Origin: Tenuifilum sp. 4138str | Lineage (GTDB): Bacteria > Bacteroidota > Bacteroidia > Bacteroidales > Tenuifilaceae | Length of the DNA stretch: 64,000 nucleotides | NCBI RefSeq assembly: GCF_041102575.1 | Contig: NZ_JBGCUE010000001.1 | Span: forward strand, 124,001 to 188,000 | Reading direction: 5' to 3' | Shown here: positions 1-9,416 of the stretch, piece after piece | How positions within the stretch are numbered: position 1 is the stretch's first letter | Layout of the letters: every line of letters starts with the position of its first letter | The notes under the pieces: generated by a model | Database searches by the model: none | The model's input: only the letters and a program-made list of their open reading frames with translations | Told to the model about the DNA's origin: nothing | Translations under genes and position numbers: made by a program

Positions 1-1331
<1,331 letters not shown>

Positions 1332-1346
1332 AGTAAGTGTAAATGC

Positions 1347-1354
1347 TACCTTTG
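1347..1354 (+). promoter_or_regulatory. Bacteroidota -7 promoter element for yidC
   Basis: TACCTTTG matches TAnnTTTG, the -7 box of the Bacteroidota housekeeping sigma factor. It lies 53 bases before the yidC ATG. No good TTTG -33 box is seen at the right distance. Confidence 0.5.
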
Positions 1355-1407
1355 CAATCACTCCAATTTGTTGAATTTTAATTTTTAAACTGAATAATAT
1401 TTTTGAG

Positions 1408-3261
1408 ATGGATAGGAATACGGTTATTGGTTTAGTGTTGATTTTTCTTATAATGATTGGTTTTGGTTACCTCACACAACCATCAAAGGAGGAGCGTGAG
1501 GCATACCAACGAAAAGCCGATTCAATTGCACGCGTTCAGGAAGAGGAGCGCCAAAAACGACTTGCCGAAGAGCAGGCTAAAGCCTTACTTTCCGATAGTG
1601 CCAAGAAACAGGAGGCCATTACTCAGTTCGGACTATTTTCCGATGCGGCAAGTGGCACCAACAAGTTTATCACCCTTGAGAACGATTTAATGAGGGTTAC
1701 CCTTACTGCTAAAGGGGGGCGTATTTACTCGGTAGAGCTCAAGAAGTATAAAACATATTCGGGTGAACCACTCGTGCTCTTTACTGGCGATGAAAATACA
1801 TTTGGCCTTCAGTTCTGGGGCGATAATGTTGCCGTTAAAACAAACGATCTATTCTTTACCCCTCAAACAACCGATAGTATTATTACGGCTACCACCGACT
1901 CGGTTTCAGTAACCATGAGGCTGGCTGCAGGTGGTGATGCCTATATCGATTACATTTATACAATCAAACCCGGTAGTTACATGCTCGGTTTCGATATCAA
2001 GTTTAATGGCCTGGAAAAGAATATTGGGAACCGTTTGGGTTACATCGATCTTATTTGGGATTCAAAGCTACTGCGTCTTGAAAAGGGTTTGGAGAATGAG
2101 CGTAACTACACAACAATTGCCTATCAATTTTTTACAGGCGATTATGAGGAGTTCAACTCTCGGAGCAAAGACGATTCAAAGGAGTTGAATAACAAGATTA
2201 AATGGGTCGATTTTAAGCATCAGTTCTTTTCATCCATCATTGTAGCCAACGACCATTTTGTTAATGCTGATTTAAAGGCCGTTAATATTGATGATGGAAA
2301 GCATGTTAAGCAGTTTAGCGCCCGCTTGGCTTTGCCTTTCCAAAATAAGGAATCGGAAAGTATCGGTCTGAAATTCTTCTTCGGGCCCAATCACTATAAA
2401 ACTTTAAAGTCGTATAATTCGGGTTTTGAGAAGGTTGTTCCATTAGGCCGCAATATTATTCGCTGGATAAACAAGTATGTTGTTATCAATGTTTTTAATT
2501 TCCTCAGCCGGTACATTTCAAGCTATGGTCTCATTATTTTACTTTTAACCATATTTATCAAGATTATTATTTCACCCTTAACCTACAAGTCCTACCTCAG
2601 TTCTGCTAAAATGAGAGTGCTTAAACCCCAGGTTGATGAAATCAATGCAAAGTATCCCAAGCAGGAAGATGCACTTAAGAAACAGCAGGCTGTAATGGCG
2701 CTTTACAAAAAGGTAGGGGTTAACCCAATGGGTGGGTGTATTCCCGTTCTAATCCAATTCCCCATCCTAATTGCAATGTTCCGTTTCTTCCCCGCCTCAT
2801 TTGAGCTCAGGCAGCAAAGCTTCCTTTGGGCCGACGACCTCTCATCATACGATTCTATTCTTCACTTACCTTTCAGTATTCCATGGTATGGTGATCATGT
2901 CAGCTTATTCACACTGTTGATGGCCGTTTCGCTTTTCATCACCTCAAAGATGAATACCGACCAAATGGGCGATACCAATGCCCAAATGCCCGGCATGAAG
3001 TTTATGATGACCTGGATGATGCCTATTATGCTGTTGTTGTGGTTTAACAACTATTCGGCAGGCTTAAGTTACTACTACTTGCTATCCAACGTAATAACCA
3101 TAGGACAAACCTATCTCTTCCGCCGCTTTGTCGATGATAAGGCTATACTTGCCAAACTTCACGAGAATGCCAAGAAACCCGTTACAAAATCAAAATGGCA
3201 ACAAAGACTCGAGGATATGGCAAAGCAGCAGGAACAGCTCAGGAAAAAGAAAGGTAAATAG
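1408..3261 (+). CDS. yidC: Membrane protein insertase YidC
   Basis: YidC inserts and folds inner-membrane proteins, alone or with SecYEG. The 617-residue product has the long bacterial form: an N-terminal membrane segment (about 5-22), a charged linker, a large periplasmic beta domain (about 75-350), and the conserved C-terminal insertase core (about 365-580), including a VGVNPMGGCIPVLIQFPILI-type stretch in the third quarter. The lysine-rich tail (ending KKKGK) fits ribosome contact. pyrG upstream and a strong hairpin downstream suggest a single-gene unit. ATG start at 1408; the reading frame ends in TAG at 3259-3261. Confidence 0.97.
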   Translation: MDRNTVIGLVLIFLIMIGFGYLTQPSKEEREAYQRKADSIARVQEEERQKRLAEEQAKALLSDSAKKQEAITQFGLFSDAASGTNKFITLENDLMRVTLTAKGGRIYSVELKKYKTYSGEPLVLFTGDENTFGLQFWGDNVAVKTNDLFFTPQTTDSIITATTDSVSVTMRLAAGGDAYIDYIYTIKPGSYMLGFDIKFNGLEKNIGNRLGYIDLIWDSKLLRLEKGLENERNYTTIAYQFFTGDYEEFNSRSKDDSKELNNKIKWVDFKHQFFSSIIVANDHFVNADLKAVNIDDGKHVKQFSARLALPFQNKESESIGLKFFFGPNHYKTLKSYNSGFEKVVPLGRNIIRWINKYVVINVFNFLSRYISSYGLIILLLTIFIKIIISPLTYKSYLSSAKMRVLKPQVDEINAKYPKQEDALKKQQAVMALYKKVGVNPMGGCIPVLIQFPILIAMFRFFPASFELRQQSFLWADDLSSYDSILHLPFSIPWYGDHVSLFTLLMAVSLFITSKMNTDQMGDTNAQMPGMKFMMTWMMPIMLLLWFNNYSAGLSYYYLLSNVITIGQTYLFRRFVDDKAILAKLHENAKKPVTKSKWQQRLEDMAKQQEQLRKKKGK

Positions 3262-3269
3262 ATAAAATA

Positions 3270-3302
3270 AATAAAGCCAGTCATTTCGACTGGCTTTATT
3301 GT
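3270..3302 (+). terminator. Rho-independent terminator after yidC
   Basis: A perfect 13-bp stem (3270-3282 with 3288-3300, AATAAAGCCAGTC and its complement) around a 5-base loop, T-rich on the 3' side. It begins 8 bases after the yidC stop. Confidence 0.85.
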
Positions 3303-3860
3303 TGTCCGTGAATTTGTGTTGCTACAGACTGCACTTACATGACCGAATTACAATCAGTTACTTCTTTAAGTGCTGTGCAACCCTTTGAAAATAATTGAGT
3401 TGATAGTTGACGGTTGATGGTTGAAGGTTGACGGTTGATGTTTTTAGTATTTTGTATTTTGTATTTTGTGTTTGGAAATTGAACCTGATTCCGCAGATAT
3501 GATGGATTTTCACTGTGTAACACTGTGTTAAACTCCGTGTAACACAGTGAAACTAATTGGGTAGACAGTTGACGGTTGATGGTTGATGGTTGTAAGTAAA
3601 AGAGTGTCTATTCCGACTCATTCCGAGTTGTTCCGACTCAATCCGAACCATTCCCACTTAAAGTTATGCGTTAACCTTTTTCACTTTTCACTTTTATCTA
3701 ACTCAAACTTCCTCTAACTTCTTCTAACTTCTTCTAACTTCCTCTAACACCATCATATTCCGAGTATTCCGACTCATTCCGACTCATTCCCACTTAATAC
3801 TGGTTAACTATCCTCTTTTAACGCTCCTCCTTATCCTTGCTGCCCACCCAACAACCTGCT
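3303..3860. repeat. Intergenic mosaic of short word-like repeats
   Basis: This stretch of more than 500 bases holds no credible gene. It is made of blocks of short near-identical words: TTGACGGTTGATGG-type words at 3396-3440 and 3561-3592, TATTTTG words at 3446-3476, an inverted repeat at 3509-3523/3537-3551 (one mismatch in 15), ATTCCGACTC-type words at 3609-3660 and 3758-3790, and CTTCTAACTT words at 3706-3745. The 3711-3790 block reappears, reverse-complemented and with its words in the same order, near 23112-23200. Confidence 0.75.
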
Positions 3861-3868
3861 TAAAAACA

Positions 3869-3899
3869 TTTCAGAATTCATCTTAATTGCCTATCTTCG
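3869..3899 (+). promoter_or_regulatory. Probable promoter for hutI
   Basis: TTTC (3869-3872), a 19-base spacer, then TATCTTCG (3892-3899), close to TTTG-N19/20-TAnnTTTG. The predicted transcript would begin near 3905, which excludes the TTG at 3887 as translation start and favours an ATG at 3911 or 3923. Confidence 0.5.
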
Positions 3900-3922
3900 A
3901 GGCCATAAAAATGCATTCGCCC

Positions 3923-5179
3923 ATGCAAATACTTATTCTAAATATCAAAAAGTTGGTTCAGGTGGAAGATAAACCGGCAGTTTGGAAAGCCGGTAACGAT
4001 ATGGCCAAGCTGAGAACCATTGATAATGCATATTTGCTGATAGACAAGGGGCTAATTGCCGATTTTGGGCCAATGTCCAAAGCTCCCGATCTTTCATCGC
4101 TTTCGGGCGATGTGCTAATTTACAATGCGTTTGGCCGTATGGTTTTCCCATCGTTCTGCGATTCGCACACCCATTTGGTTTATGCTGGTAGCCGCGAGAT
4201 AGAGTATATCGACAAGATAAAGGGTCTGTCCTACGAAGAGATAGCCAAACGTGGTGGAGGTATCTTAAACTCAGCCAAACGTTTGGCCGAAACATCGGAA
4301 GACGAACTTTACAACCAATCGCTTGCTCGCATTTACGAGATAATTGGGAAGGGAACCGGAGCCGTGGAGATCAAGAGCGGTTACGGCTTAACCACCGAGA
4401 GTGAGTTGAAAATGCTTCGGGTTATTAAACGATTAAAGGAAACTACGCCTATAACCATAAAATCAACCTTTCTTGGCGCTCACGCAGTGCCTGCTGAGTA
4501 TAAAGGCCGACAAAGTGAGTATGTTGATTTGATTATCAACGAGATGATACCTTTGGTTGCATCTGAGGGCTTAGCCGATTATATTGATGTTTTTTGCGAT
4601 AAAGGTTTCTTTACCGTTGAGGATACTGAGCGTATCCTGATGGCAGGAATCAAGTATGGCCTTAGGCCCAAACTCCATGCAAACGAACTCGATTTTTCAG
4701 GTGGTATTCAGGTTGGCGTAAAGTATAATGCGCTTTCGGTCGATCATTTAGAGTTCACTGGTGATGATGAGATTAATGCGCTACTTGGCTCTGAAACTAT
4801 GCCTACACTTCTGCCCGGTGCTGCATTTTTTCTGGGTATGGTTGACCCTCCCGTCCGGAAAATGATCAACGCGGGTCTTCCCATTGCTTTAGCATCCGAT
4901 TTTAACCCTGGTTCTTCTCCATCGGGCGATATGAAGTTTATCATGTCGCTGGGATGTATCAAACTCCGCATGTTACCCGAGGAGGTCATAAACGCAACAA
5001 CAATTAACGGTGCATACGCCATGGGCATTTCCGATACACACGGAAGCATTTGCAAGGGTAAGGTGGCAAACGTATTTGTTACCAAGCCCATACCCAGCTA
5101 TGAGTATATGCCATACGCCTATACATCCGATTTGATTGAAACGGTTATCCTGAATGGCAGTATTATCAACGATAAATAG
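3923..5179 (+). CDS. hutI: Imidazolonepropionase HutI
   Basis: HutI opens the imidazolone ring of 4-imidazolone-5-propanoate to N-formimidoyl-L-glutamate, the third step of histidine degradation (EC 3.5.2.7). The product, 418 residues from this start, has the amidohydrolase fold with metal ligands in DSHTHLVYAG, further His motifs HAVPAE, LHANEL and DHLEF, and the Asp in ALASDFNPGSSP. The frame extends upstream to a TTG at 3887 and an ATG at 3911, but the family normally starts near MQILILN and the promoter overlaps the TTG. HutH and HutU are not in the window. ftcD, the next pathway step, lies downstream beyond one lipoprotein gene. Confidence 0.95.
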   Translation: MQILILNIKKLVQVEDKPAVWKAGNDMAKLRTIDNAYLLIDKGLIADFGPMSKAPDLSSLSGDVLIYNAFGRMVFPSFCDSHTHLVYAGSREIEYIDKIKGLSYEEIAKRGGGILNSAKRLAETSEDELYNQSLARIYEIIGKGTGAVEIKSGYGLTTESELKMLRVIKRLKETTPITIKSTFLGAHAVPAEYKGRQSEYVDLIINEMIPLVASEGLADYIDVFCDKGFFTVEDTERILMAGIKYGLRPKLHANELDFSGGIQVGVKYNALSVDHLEFTGDDEINALLGSETMPTLLPGAAFFLGMVDPPVRKMINAGLPIALASDFNPGSSPSGDMKFIMSLGCIKLRMLPEEVINATTINGAYAMGISDTHGSICKGKVANVFVTKPIPSYEYMPYAYTSDLIETVILNGSIINDK

Positions 5180-5186
5180 TTGGAGT

Positions 5187-5906
5187 ATGAAAAAAAGCTT
5201 ATTACTTCCGATAGTTATATTGATATCGGCATGTGCTGAAATATCAATTCCTACAAATTTTCCTATCCCGCAAGGTTCAGGGAGTAAGCCACTTACCAAT
5301 TCTGAGGTGGTTCAAGGGCTTAAAGAGGCATTAGCCGTTGGCGCTAAAAACTCAACGGGTTTAGCATCGCAGGTTGATGGGTTTTACAAAAACCCCAAGA
5401 TTTTTATCCCCTTTCCACCCGAAGCCGAAAAGGTTCGCAAAACACTGGTCGATGCCGGTTTCTCCAAGCAGGTCGATGAGTTTACACTTACGCTTAATCG
5501 GGCTGCCGAGGAGGCTGCCAAAAAGGCTTTGCCGATTTTTACTGACGCTATTACTAAAATGTCGTTTACTGACGCCATGGGAATACTTAGGGGCCCTAAT
5601 AATGCGGCTACCGAATACTTTAGGAAAAACACATCTGAGCAACTATTTGCTGCCTTTAAGCCTCAGGTTCATGAGGCTATTCAAAAGGTAAAGCTCACCT
5701 CCTACTGGGAGCCTTTAGCAACAACCTATAATAGGCTAACCCTTTTAACTGGAGGTAAAGCAGTAAACCCAAATCTCGACGATTATGTGACCCAAAAGGC
5801 TATCGATGGTCTTTTTGTTCTAATTGAGCAGGAAGAGTTAAAAATCCGTAAGGATCCAGCCGCCCGGGTAACTGACATACTAAAACGAGTTTTTGGGAAT
5901 AACTAA
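5187..5906 (+). CDS. DUF4197 family lipoprotein
   Basis: The 239-residue product starts with a lipoprotein signal: MKKSLLLPIVILISAC with lipobox ISAC (Cys about residue 16). The rest is a soluble, mostly helical DUF4197 domain; the stretch from LTNSEVVQGLKEALAVGAKN to the C-terminus is typical. The function is unknown. The ATG at 5187 was chosen over 5154 because it gives the clean signal peptide and does not overlap hutI. It sits 7 bases after hutI and so is probably co-transcribed, although no histidine-related role is known for the family. Confidence 0.85.
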   Translation: MKKSLLLPIVILISACAEISIPTNFPIPQGSGSKPLTNSEVVQGLKEALAVGAKNSTGLASQVDGFYKNPKIFIPFPPEAEKVRKTLVDAGFSKQVDEFTLTLNRAAEEAAKKALPIFTDAITKMSFTDAMGILRGPNNAATEYFRKNTSEQLFAAFKPQVHEAIQKVKLTSYWEPLATTYNRLTLLTGGKAVNPNLDDYVTQKAIDGLFVLIEQEELKIRKDPAARVTDILKRVFGNN

Positions 5907-5927
5907 ACAAACAATTAAGGGATATTA

Positions 5928-6024
5928 ACCTTTAATCATTTATCCTTTATCTTTTATCCTTTATCTTTTATCCTTTAACCTTAAACCTTGAACCTTTGAA
6001 CCTTTGAACCTTTGAACTTTAACA
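5928..6024. repeat. Simple-word repeat in the ftcD leader
   Basis: Nearly 100 bases of TTTATCC, TTTATCT and CCTTTGAA words sit just before ftcD. A shorter reverse-complement copy of the same words is at 27876-27912. No promoter box can be assigned with confidence inside it. Confidence 0.7.
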
Positions 6025-6039
6025 AACACCATAACCATC

Positions 6040-7734
6040 ATGTCACAAAAAAAATTAATTGAGTGTGTGCCCAATTTTTCTGAAGGGCGCGATATGACAA
6101 TTATTAAGCAGATAACTGATGAGATTGAAGCCGTTGAAGGCGTTAAGTTAATTGATGTTGATCCGGGCAAAGCCACCAACCGAACAGTAGTTACATTTGT
6201 GGGAACCCCCGATGAGGTTGTTGAGGCTGCATTTCGGGCAACCCGGAAGGCAATGGAGTTCATCGATATGAGCAAGCACCATGGTGCTCACCCACGCTTT
6301 GGCGCAACCGATGTCTGCCCGCTTGTTCCGGTGGCCAACATCACCATGGACGAGGTGGTTGAGTATGCCCGCAAGCTGGCTAAGCGTATTGGTGAGGAAT
6401 TAGGAATTCCTGTTTATTGTTATGAGTATGCTGCATTTGAGGAAAAGCGCCGTAATCTTGCAAATTGTAGGGCAGGCGAGTACGAGGGATTACCCAAGAA
6501 ACTTCAGGATCCTGCTTGGAAGCCTGATTTTGGCCCATCACAGTTTCTTCCTAAAACTGGAGCTATTGCTGTGGGAGCACGCAATTTCCTTGTGGCATAC
6601 AATGTTAACCTTAACACCACATCAACCCGGAGGGCTAATGCGGTAGCATTTGATATCCGTGAAAAAGGACGCCCAAAGCGTGTGGGCAACCCCGTTACGG
6701 GTAAAATTGCCACCGATGAGAACGGCAATGAGATATGGGTGCCCGGATCCCTAAAGGCTTGCAAAGCAATTGGATGGTTTATTGATGAGTATGGAATTGC
6801 CCAGGTGTCAATCAATTTAACAGATATAACCGTTACCCCAATTCATGTGGCTTTTGAGGAGGCATCTAAAAAAGCAGCAGAAAGAGGCTTAAGGGTTACC
6901 GGCTCTGAGATTGTTGGGGTTGTTCCCCTTAGCGCCATGCTTGAGGCAGGTAAATATTTCCTGCGTAAGCAGCAGCGTTCGCTTGGTATTCCTGATAGGG
7001 AGATAATAAAGATTGCTGTAAAATCAATGGGTTTGGATGAACTTTACCCATTTGACCCCGATAAGAAAATCATAGAGTATATCCTTGAGGAAAAAACCGG
7101 TAAAAAATTGGTTGACAGAACGCTTGAGGGTTTCACTCAGGAAACTGCATCCGAATCGCCAGCTCCTGGCGGAGGTTCCATATCGGCAGCCATGGGCGCT
7201 TTTGGCGCTGCACTTGCTACCATGGTAGCAAACCTATCATCGCACAAACCCGGTTGGGACGATCGCTGGGAAGAATTCTCCAACTGGGCAGAAAAGGGCA
7301 AGTATTACATGGAGCAGCTTATTAAAATGGTTGATGAGGATACTGCTGCGTTCAACCGCATAATGGACGCCTTTGGCTTACCCAAGGGAACCGACGAGGA
7401 AAAGGCAGCCCGAACAAAGGCCATACAGGATGCTACCCTATACGCCATCGAGGTGCCATTCCGTGTCATGAACCTTTGCTTTGAGTCGATGGAGGTTATA
7501 AAGGCAATGGCTGAACAGGGTAATCCTAACTCCGTTTCCGATGCTGGTGTAGGTGCGTTGGCTGCACGCTCAGCGGTAATGGGGGCTTTCCTTAATGTCA
7601 AAATCAATGCTTCAGGCCTAAAGGATAAGGATAAAGCCAATGAGTTCATTAGTAGGGGTGCCGAGATAGTTAAGAAAACCCAACAAATGGAGGCTGAAAT
7701 TCTATCAATTGTTGAAAGTAAAATAATGGCTTAG
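6040..7734 (+). CDS. ftcD: Fused glutamate formimidoyltransferase / formimidoyl-THF cyclodeaminase
   Basis: This bifunctional enzyme moves the formimino group of N-formimidoyl-glutamate to tetrahydrofolate (EC 2.1.2.5), releasing glutamate, then deaminates the product to methenyl-THF (EC 4.3.1.4). The 564 residues split into a formimidoyltransferase (about 1-300; ECVPNFSEGRD at the start, GAHPRFGATDVCPL near 85) and a helical cyclodeaminase (about 350-564; starts with SESPAPGGGSISAAMGA). The length matches the animal and Bacteroidota fused form. It follows HutI in the pathway and feeds one-carbon units to folate; pabB and folP for folate synthesis are elsewhere in the window. Confidence 0.96.
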   Translation: MSQKKLIECVPNFSEGRDMTIIKQITDEIEAVEGVKLIDVDPGKATNRTVVTFVGTPDEVVEAAFRATRKAMEFIDMSKHHGAHPRFGATDVCPLVPVANITMDEVVEYARKLAKRIGEELGIPVYCYEYAAFEEKRRNLANCRAGEYEGLPKKLQDPAWKPDFGPSQFLPKTGAIAVGARNFLVAYNVNLNTTSTRRANAVAFDIREKGRPKRVGNPVTGKIATDENGNEIWVPGSLKACKAIGWFIDEYGIAQVSINLTDITVTPIHVAFEEASKKAAERGLRVTGSEIVGVVPLSAMLEAGKYFLRKQQRSLGIPDREIIKIAVKSMGLDELYPFDPDKKIIEYILEEKTGKKLVDRTLEGFTQETASESPAPGGGSISAAMGAFGAALATMVANLSSHKPGWDDRWEEFSNWAEKGKYYMEQLIKMVDEDTAAFNRIMDAFGLPKGTDEEKAARTKAIQDATLYAIEVPFRVMNLCFESMEVIKAMAEQGNPNSVSDAGVGALAARSAVMGAFLNVKINASGLKDKDKANEFISRGAEIVKKTQQMEAEILSIVESKIMA

Positions 7735-7750
7735 ATCATTGTGATTAATA

Positions 7751-7790
7751 AACAGCAAAGGGCGCCAAAAGGCGCCCTTTGCTGTTTTGA
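7751..7790. terminator. Bidirectional terminator between ftcD and the FadL-like gene
   Basis: A perfect 16-bp stem (7751-7766 with 7771-7786) and an AAAA loop, flanked by short A/T runs, between convergent genes. Confidence 0.85.
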
Positions 7791-7801
7791 AGGCATACCA
7801 A

Positions 7802-9337
7802 CTAAAATCTAAAACCAAAAGTAAGCAGAACTCTACTATCCCGCACCTTGTTGGTAACGCTAGGAATATTCAAATCATAGAAAACATATTTAACATCCTG
7901 TAATGTTCTTAGGTAGGCAAAATCAATTGATACGTTGCCAGTTCTGTAGCCAATACCACCTGAAATCTGCTGAATTTTGGATTTGTCGTTAAGGAAACCC
8001 GATTTGTAGGGCGATGGGTAGTAGGCATAGCCTCCTCTAAGGGCGATATCCCCAATTTTATACTCTCCACCAAACCTTAGGTTTGTGACACTCTTAAAGG
8101 TGTTTCCCATTTGGCTGTTTAAATCCCAGAAAGTGTCGCCATCGCCACCGCGGCGAAAACGCATGGTAGAGTAATCGAGATGCTCAACATCAATGCTAAC
8201 CAATCCCTTTTGCATAATTATAACAGCAACACTTCCTGTAATCTTCATAGGTGTTTCAAAATGATAATCATACCTACCCAGCGGGCTGTTGCTTTGGAAG
8301 ATAACCTCTGTGCCAGTTGTGTCGAAGTTTGTAATTATCGATGACGAGAATGCATCATCGAAACTATAAAATGTAGGGGTGTGGAGCGATAGCCCAATGC
8401 GAACTTCAGGTATCGGAGTATAGATACCTCCAATTTTCAGGTTGAAGCCTGAGCCTTTCGTTTCTACATACTGTTTGTAATCCATGTAGTAAAACCTATC
8501 TCCGTTTGGCCTGGACGGATTGCTTGCTTTTGCATCTTCAGAATAGGTTGAGTTAAATGTGTAATTAAAATCAGTTATTCCTAACGATGCACCCAAATAC
8601 AACTTATTTGAAATATTTACACCAAAAGCGGTTGTGAACTCTCCCGAACCACCTTCAGTAGTTGAAATATTTTTATATTTAACTGAATCTTGTAGGTAAA
8701 TGGCAGGTTCATAGGTGCCTGTTCCAGAGTCATATTGGTAAAGCAACCAGGTGTTCCAAGCCATAATCGATTCCCATGCTCCACCTCCTAACGTATTAAA
8801 GGGATTGTAGTTTGTTGTTGGCTCTAGTTGCGATGGGGTGTATTTACCATTAGTAATGGCTGAGAAATAGTCCATGATGGAATACTTATTGTAATCGCCT
8901 AGGGTAATTGCGTTAGAGTGGTAATCGTTGGTTCTGTTGTAGCCAAATGATAAGTTGTATGCCTGGATGCCCTTATCTTCGGATTTATAAGGCTTGAATG
9001 ACATTACAAAGCCTAAATTATCAAGGTTAATCCTATTCTTGTTATCCGATGCCGATACACCTAAAAAGGTTGATGATACTTTTTGTGTTTTGAACGATGG
9101 TGTAATGGTGAATTCGCCTGATTTGTATACACCTACACCGGCGGGGTTAACCGCAATTGACGAAAAATCGGCTCCCAGTGCTCCAAAAGCACCGCCCATC
9201 GATACAAAACGAGCTGTTCCATTATTTACGGTTTGACTAAACCTAAGGCCATCGGCAAGGTTTTGGGCGTTAAGGTTGTAACCCAGAGTTGATAGGATTG
9301 CTAAAAAGCCAATTGTTAAAGACCTGTATGTTTTCAT
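7802..9337 (-). CDS. OMPP1/FadL/TodX-type outer-membrane transport protein
   Basis: The 511-residue product has a cleavable signal peptide (through about residue 24, ending LNAQ) followed by an N-terminal stretch typical of the FadL/TodX family in Bacteroidota (SMGGAFGALGADFSSIAVNPAG, residues about 45-66). The remainder alternates polar and aromatic residues as in a 14-strand beta-barrel and ends in the barrel-type FGFRF. Such proteins pass hydrophobic compounds across the outer membrane; the substrate here is unknown. It lies downstream of the next minus-strand gene, but a terminator separates the two. Confidence 0.85.
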   Translation of the reverse strand: MKTYRSLTIGFLAILSTLGYNLNAQNLADGLRFSQTVNNGTARFVSMGGAFGALGADFSSIAVNPAGVGVYKSGEFTITPSFKTQKVSSTFLGVSASDNKNRINLDNLGFVMSFKPYKSEDKGIQAYNLSFGYNRTNDYHSNAITLGDYNKYSIMDYFSAITNGKYTPSQLEPTTNYNPFNTLGGGAWESIMAWNTWLLYQYDSGTGTYEPAIYLQDSVKYKNISTTEGGSGEFTTAFGVNISNKLYLGASLGITDFNYTFNSTYSEDAKASNPSRPNGDRFYYMDYKQYVETKGSGFNLKIGGIYTPIPEVRIGLSLHTPTFYSFDDAFSSSIITNFDTTGTEVIFQSNSPLGRYDYHFETPMKITGSVAVIIMQKGLVSIDVEHLDYSTMRFRRGGDGDTFWDLNSQMGNTFKSVTNLRFGGEYKIGDIALRGGYAYYPSPYKSGFLNDKSKIQQISGGIGYRTGNVSIDFAYLRTLQDVKYVFYDLNIPSVTNKVRDSRVLLTFGFRF

Positions 9338-9368
9338 GTTTGTTTTTTTATGTAATTAATCTTTAAGA

Positions 9369-9401
9369 CAAAAAAAAGGGGGAGAGGAGAACCTCTCCCT
9401 T
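9369..9401 (-). terminator. Rho-independent terminator after the aromatic/serine-rich lipoprotein gene
   Basis: Read on the minus strand: an 8-bp stem GGGAGAGG/CCTCTCCC (9380-9387, 9392-9399), a 4-base loop, then CC and a run of eight T. Confidence 0.85.
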
Positions 9402-9416
9402 GAGGTGCATATTTAA

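Noticed and set aside
3335-3523. Minus-strand open frame in the gap after yidC
   Set aside because: Consists of translated word repeats (NTKYKIQNTKN-type sequence), no domain.
3303-3860. CRISPR array in the word-repeat region
   Set aside because: Repeats are short, uneven and without regular unique spacers; no cas genes in the window.
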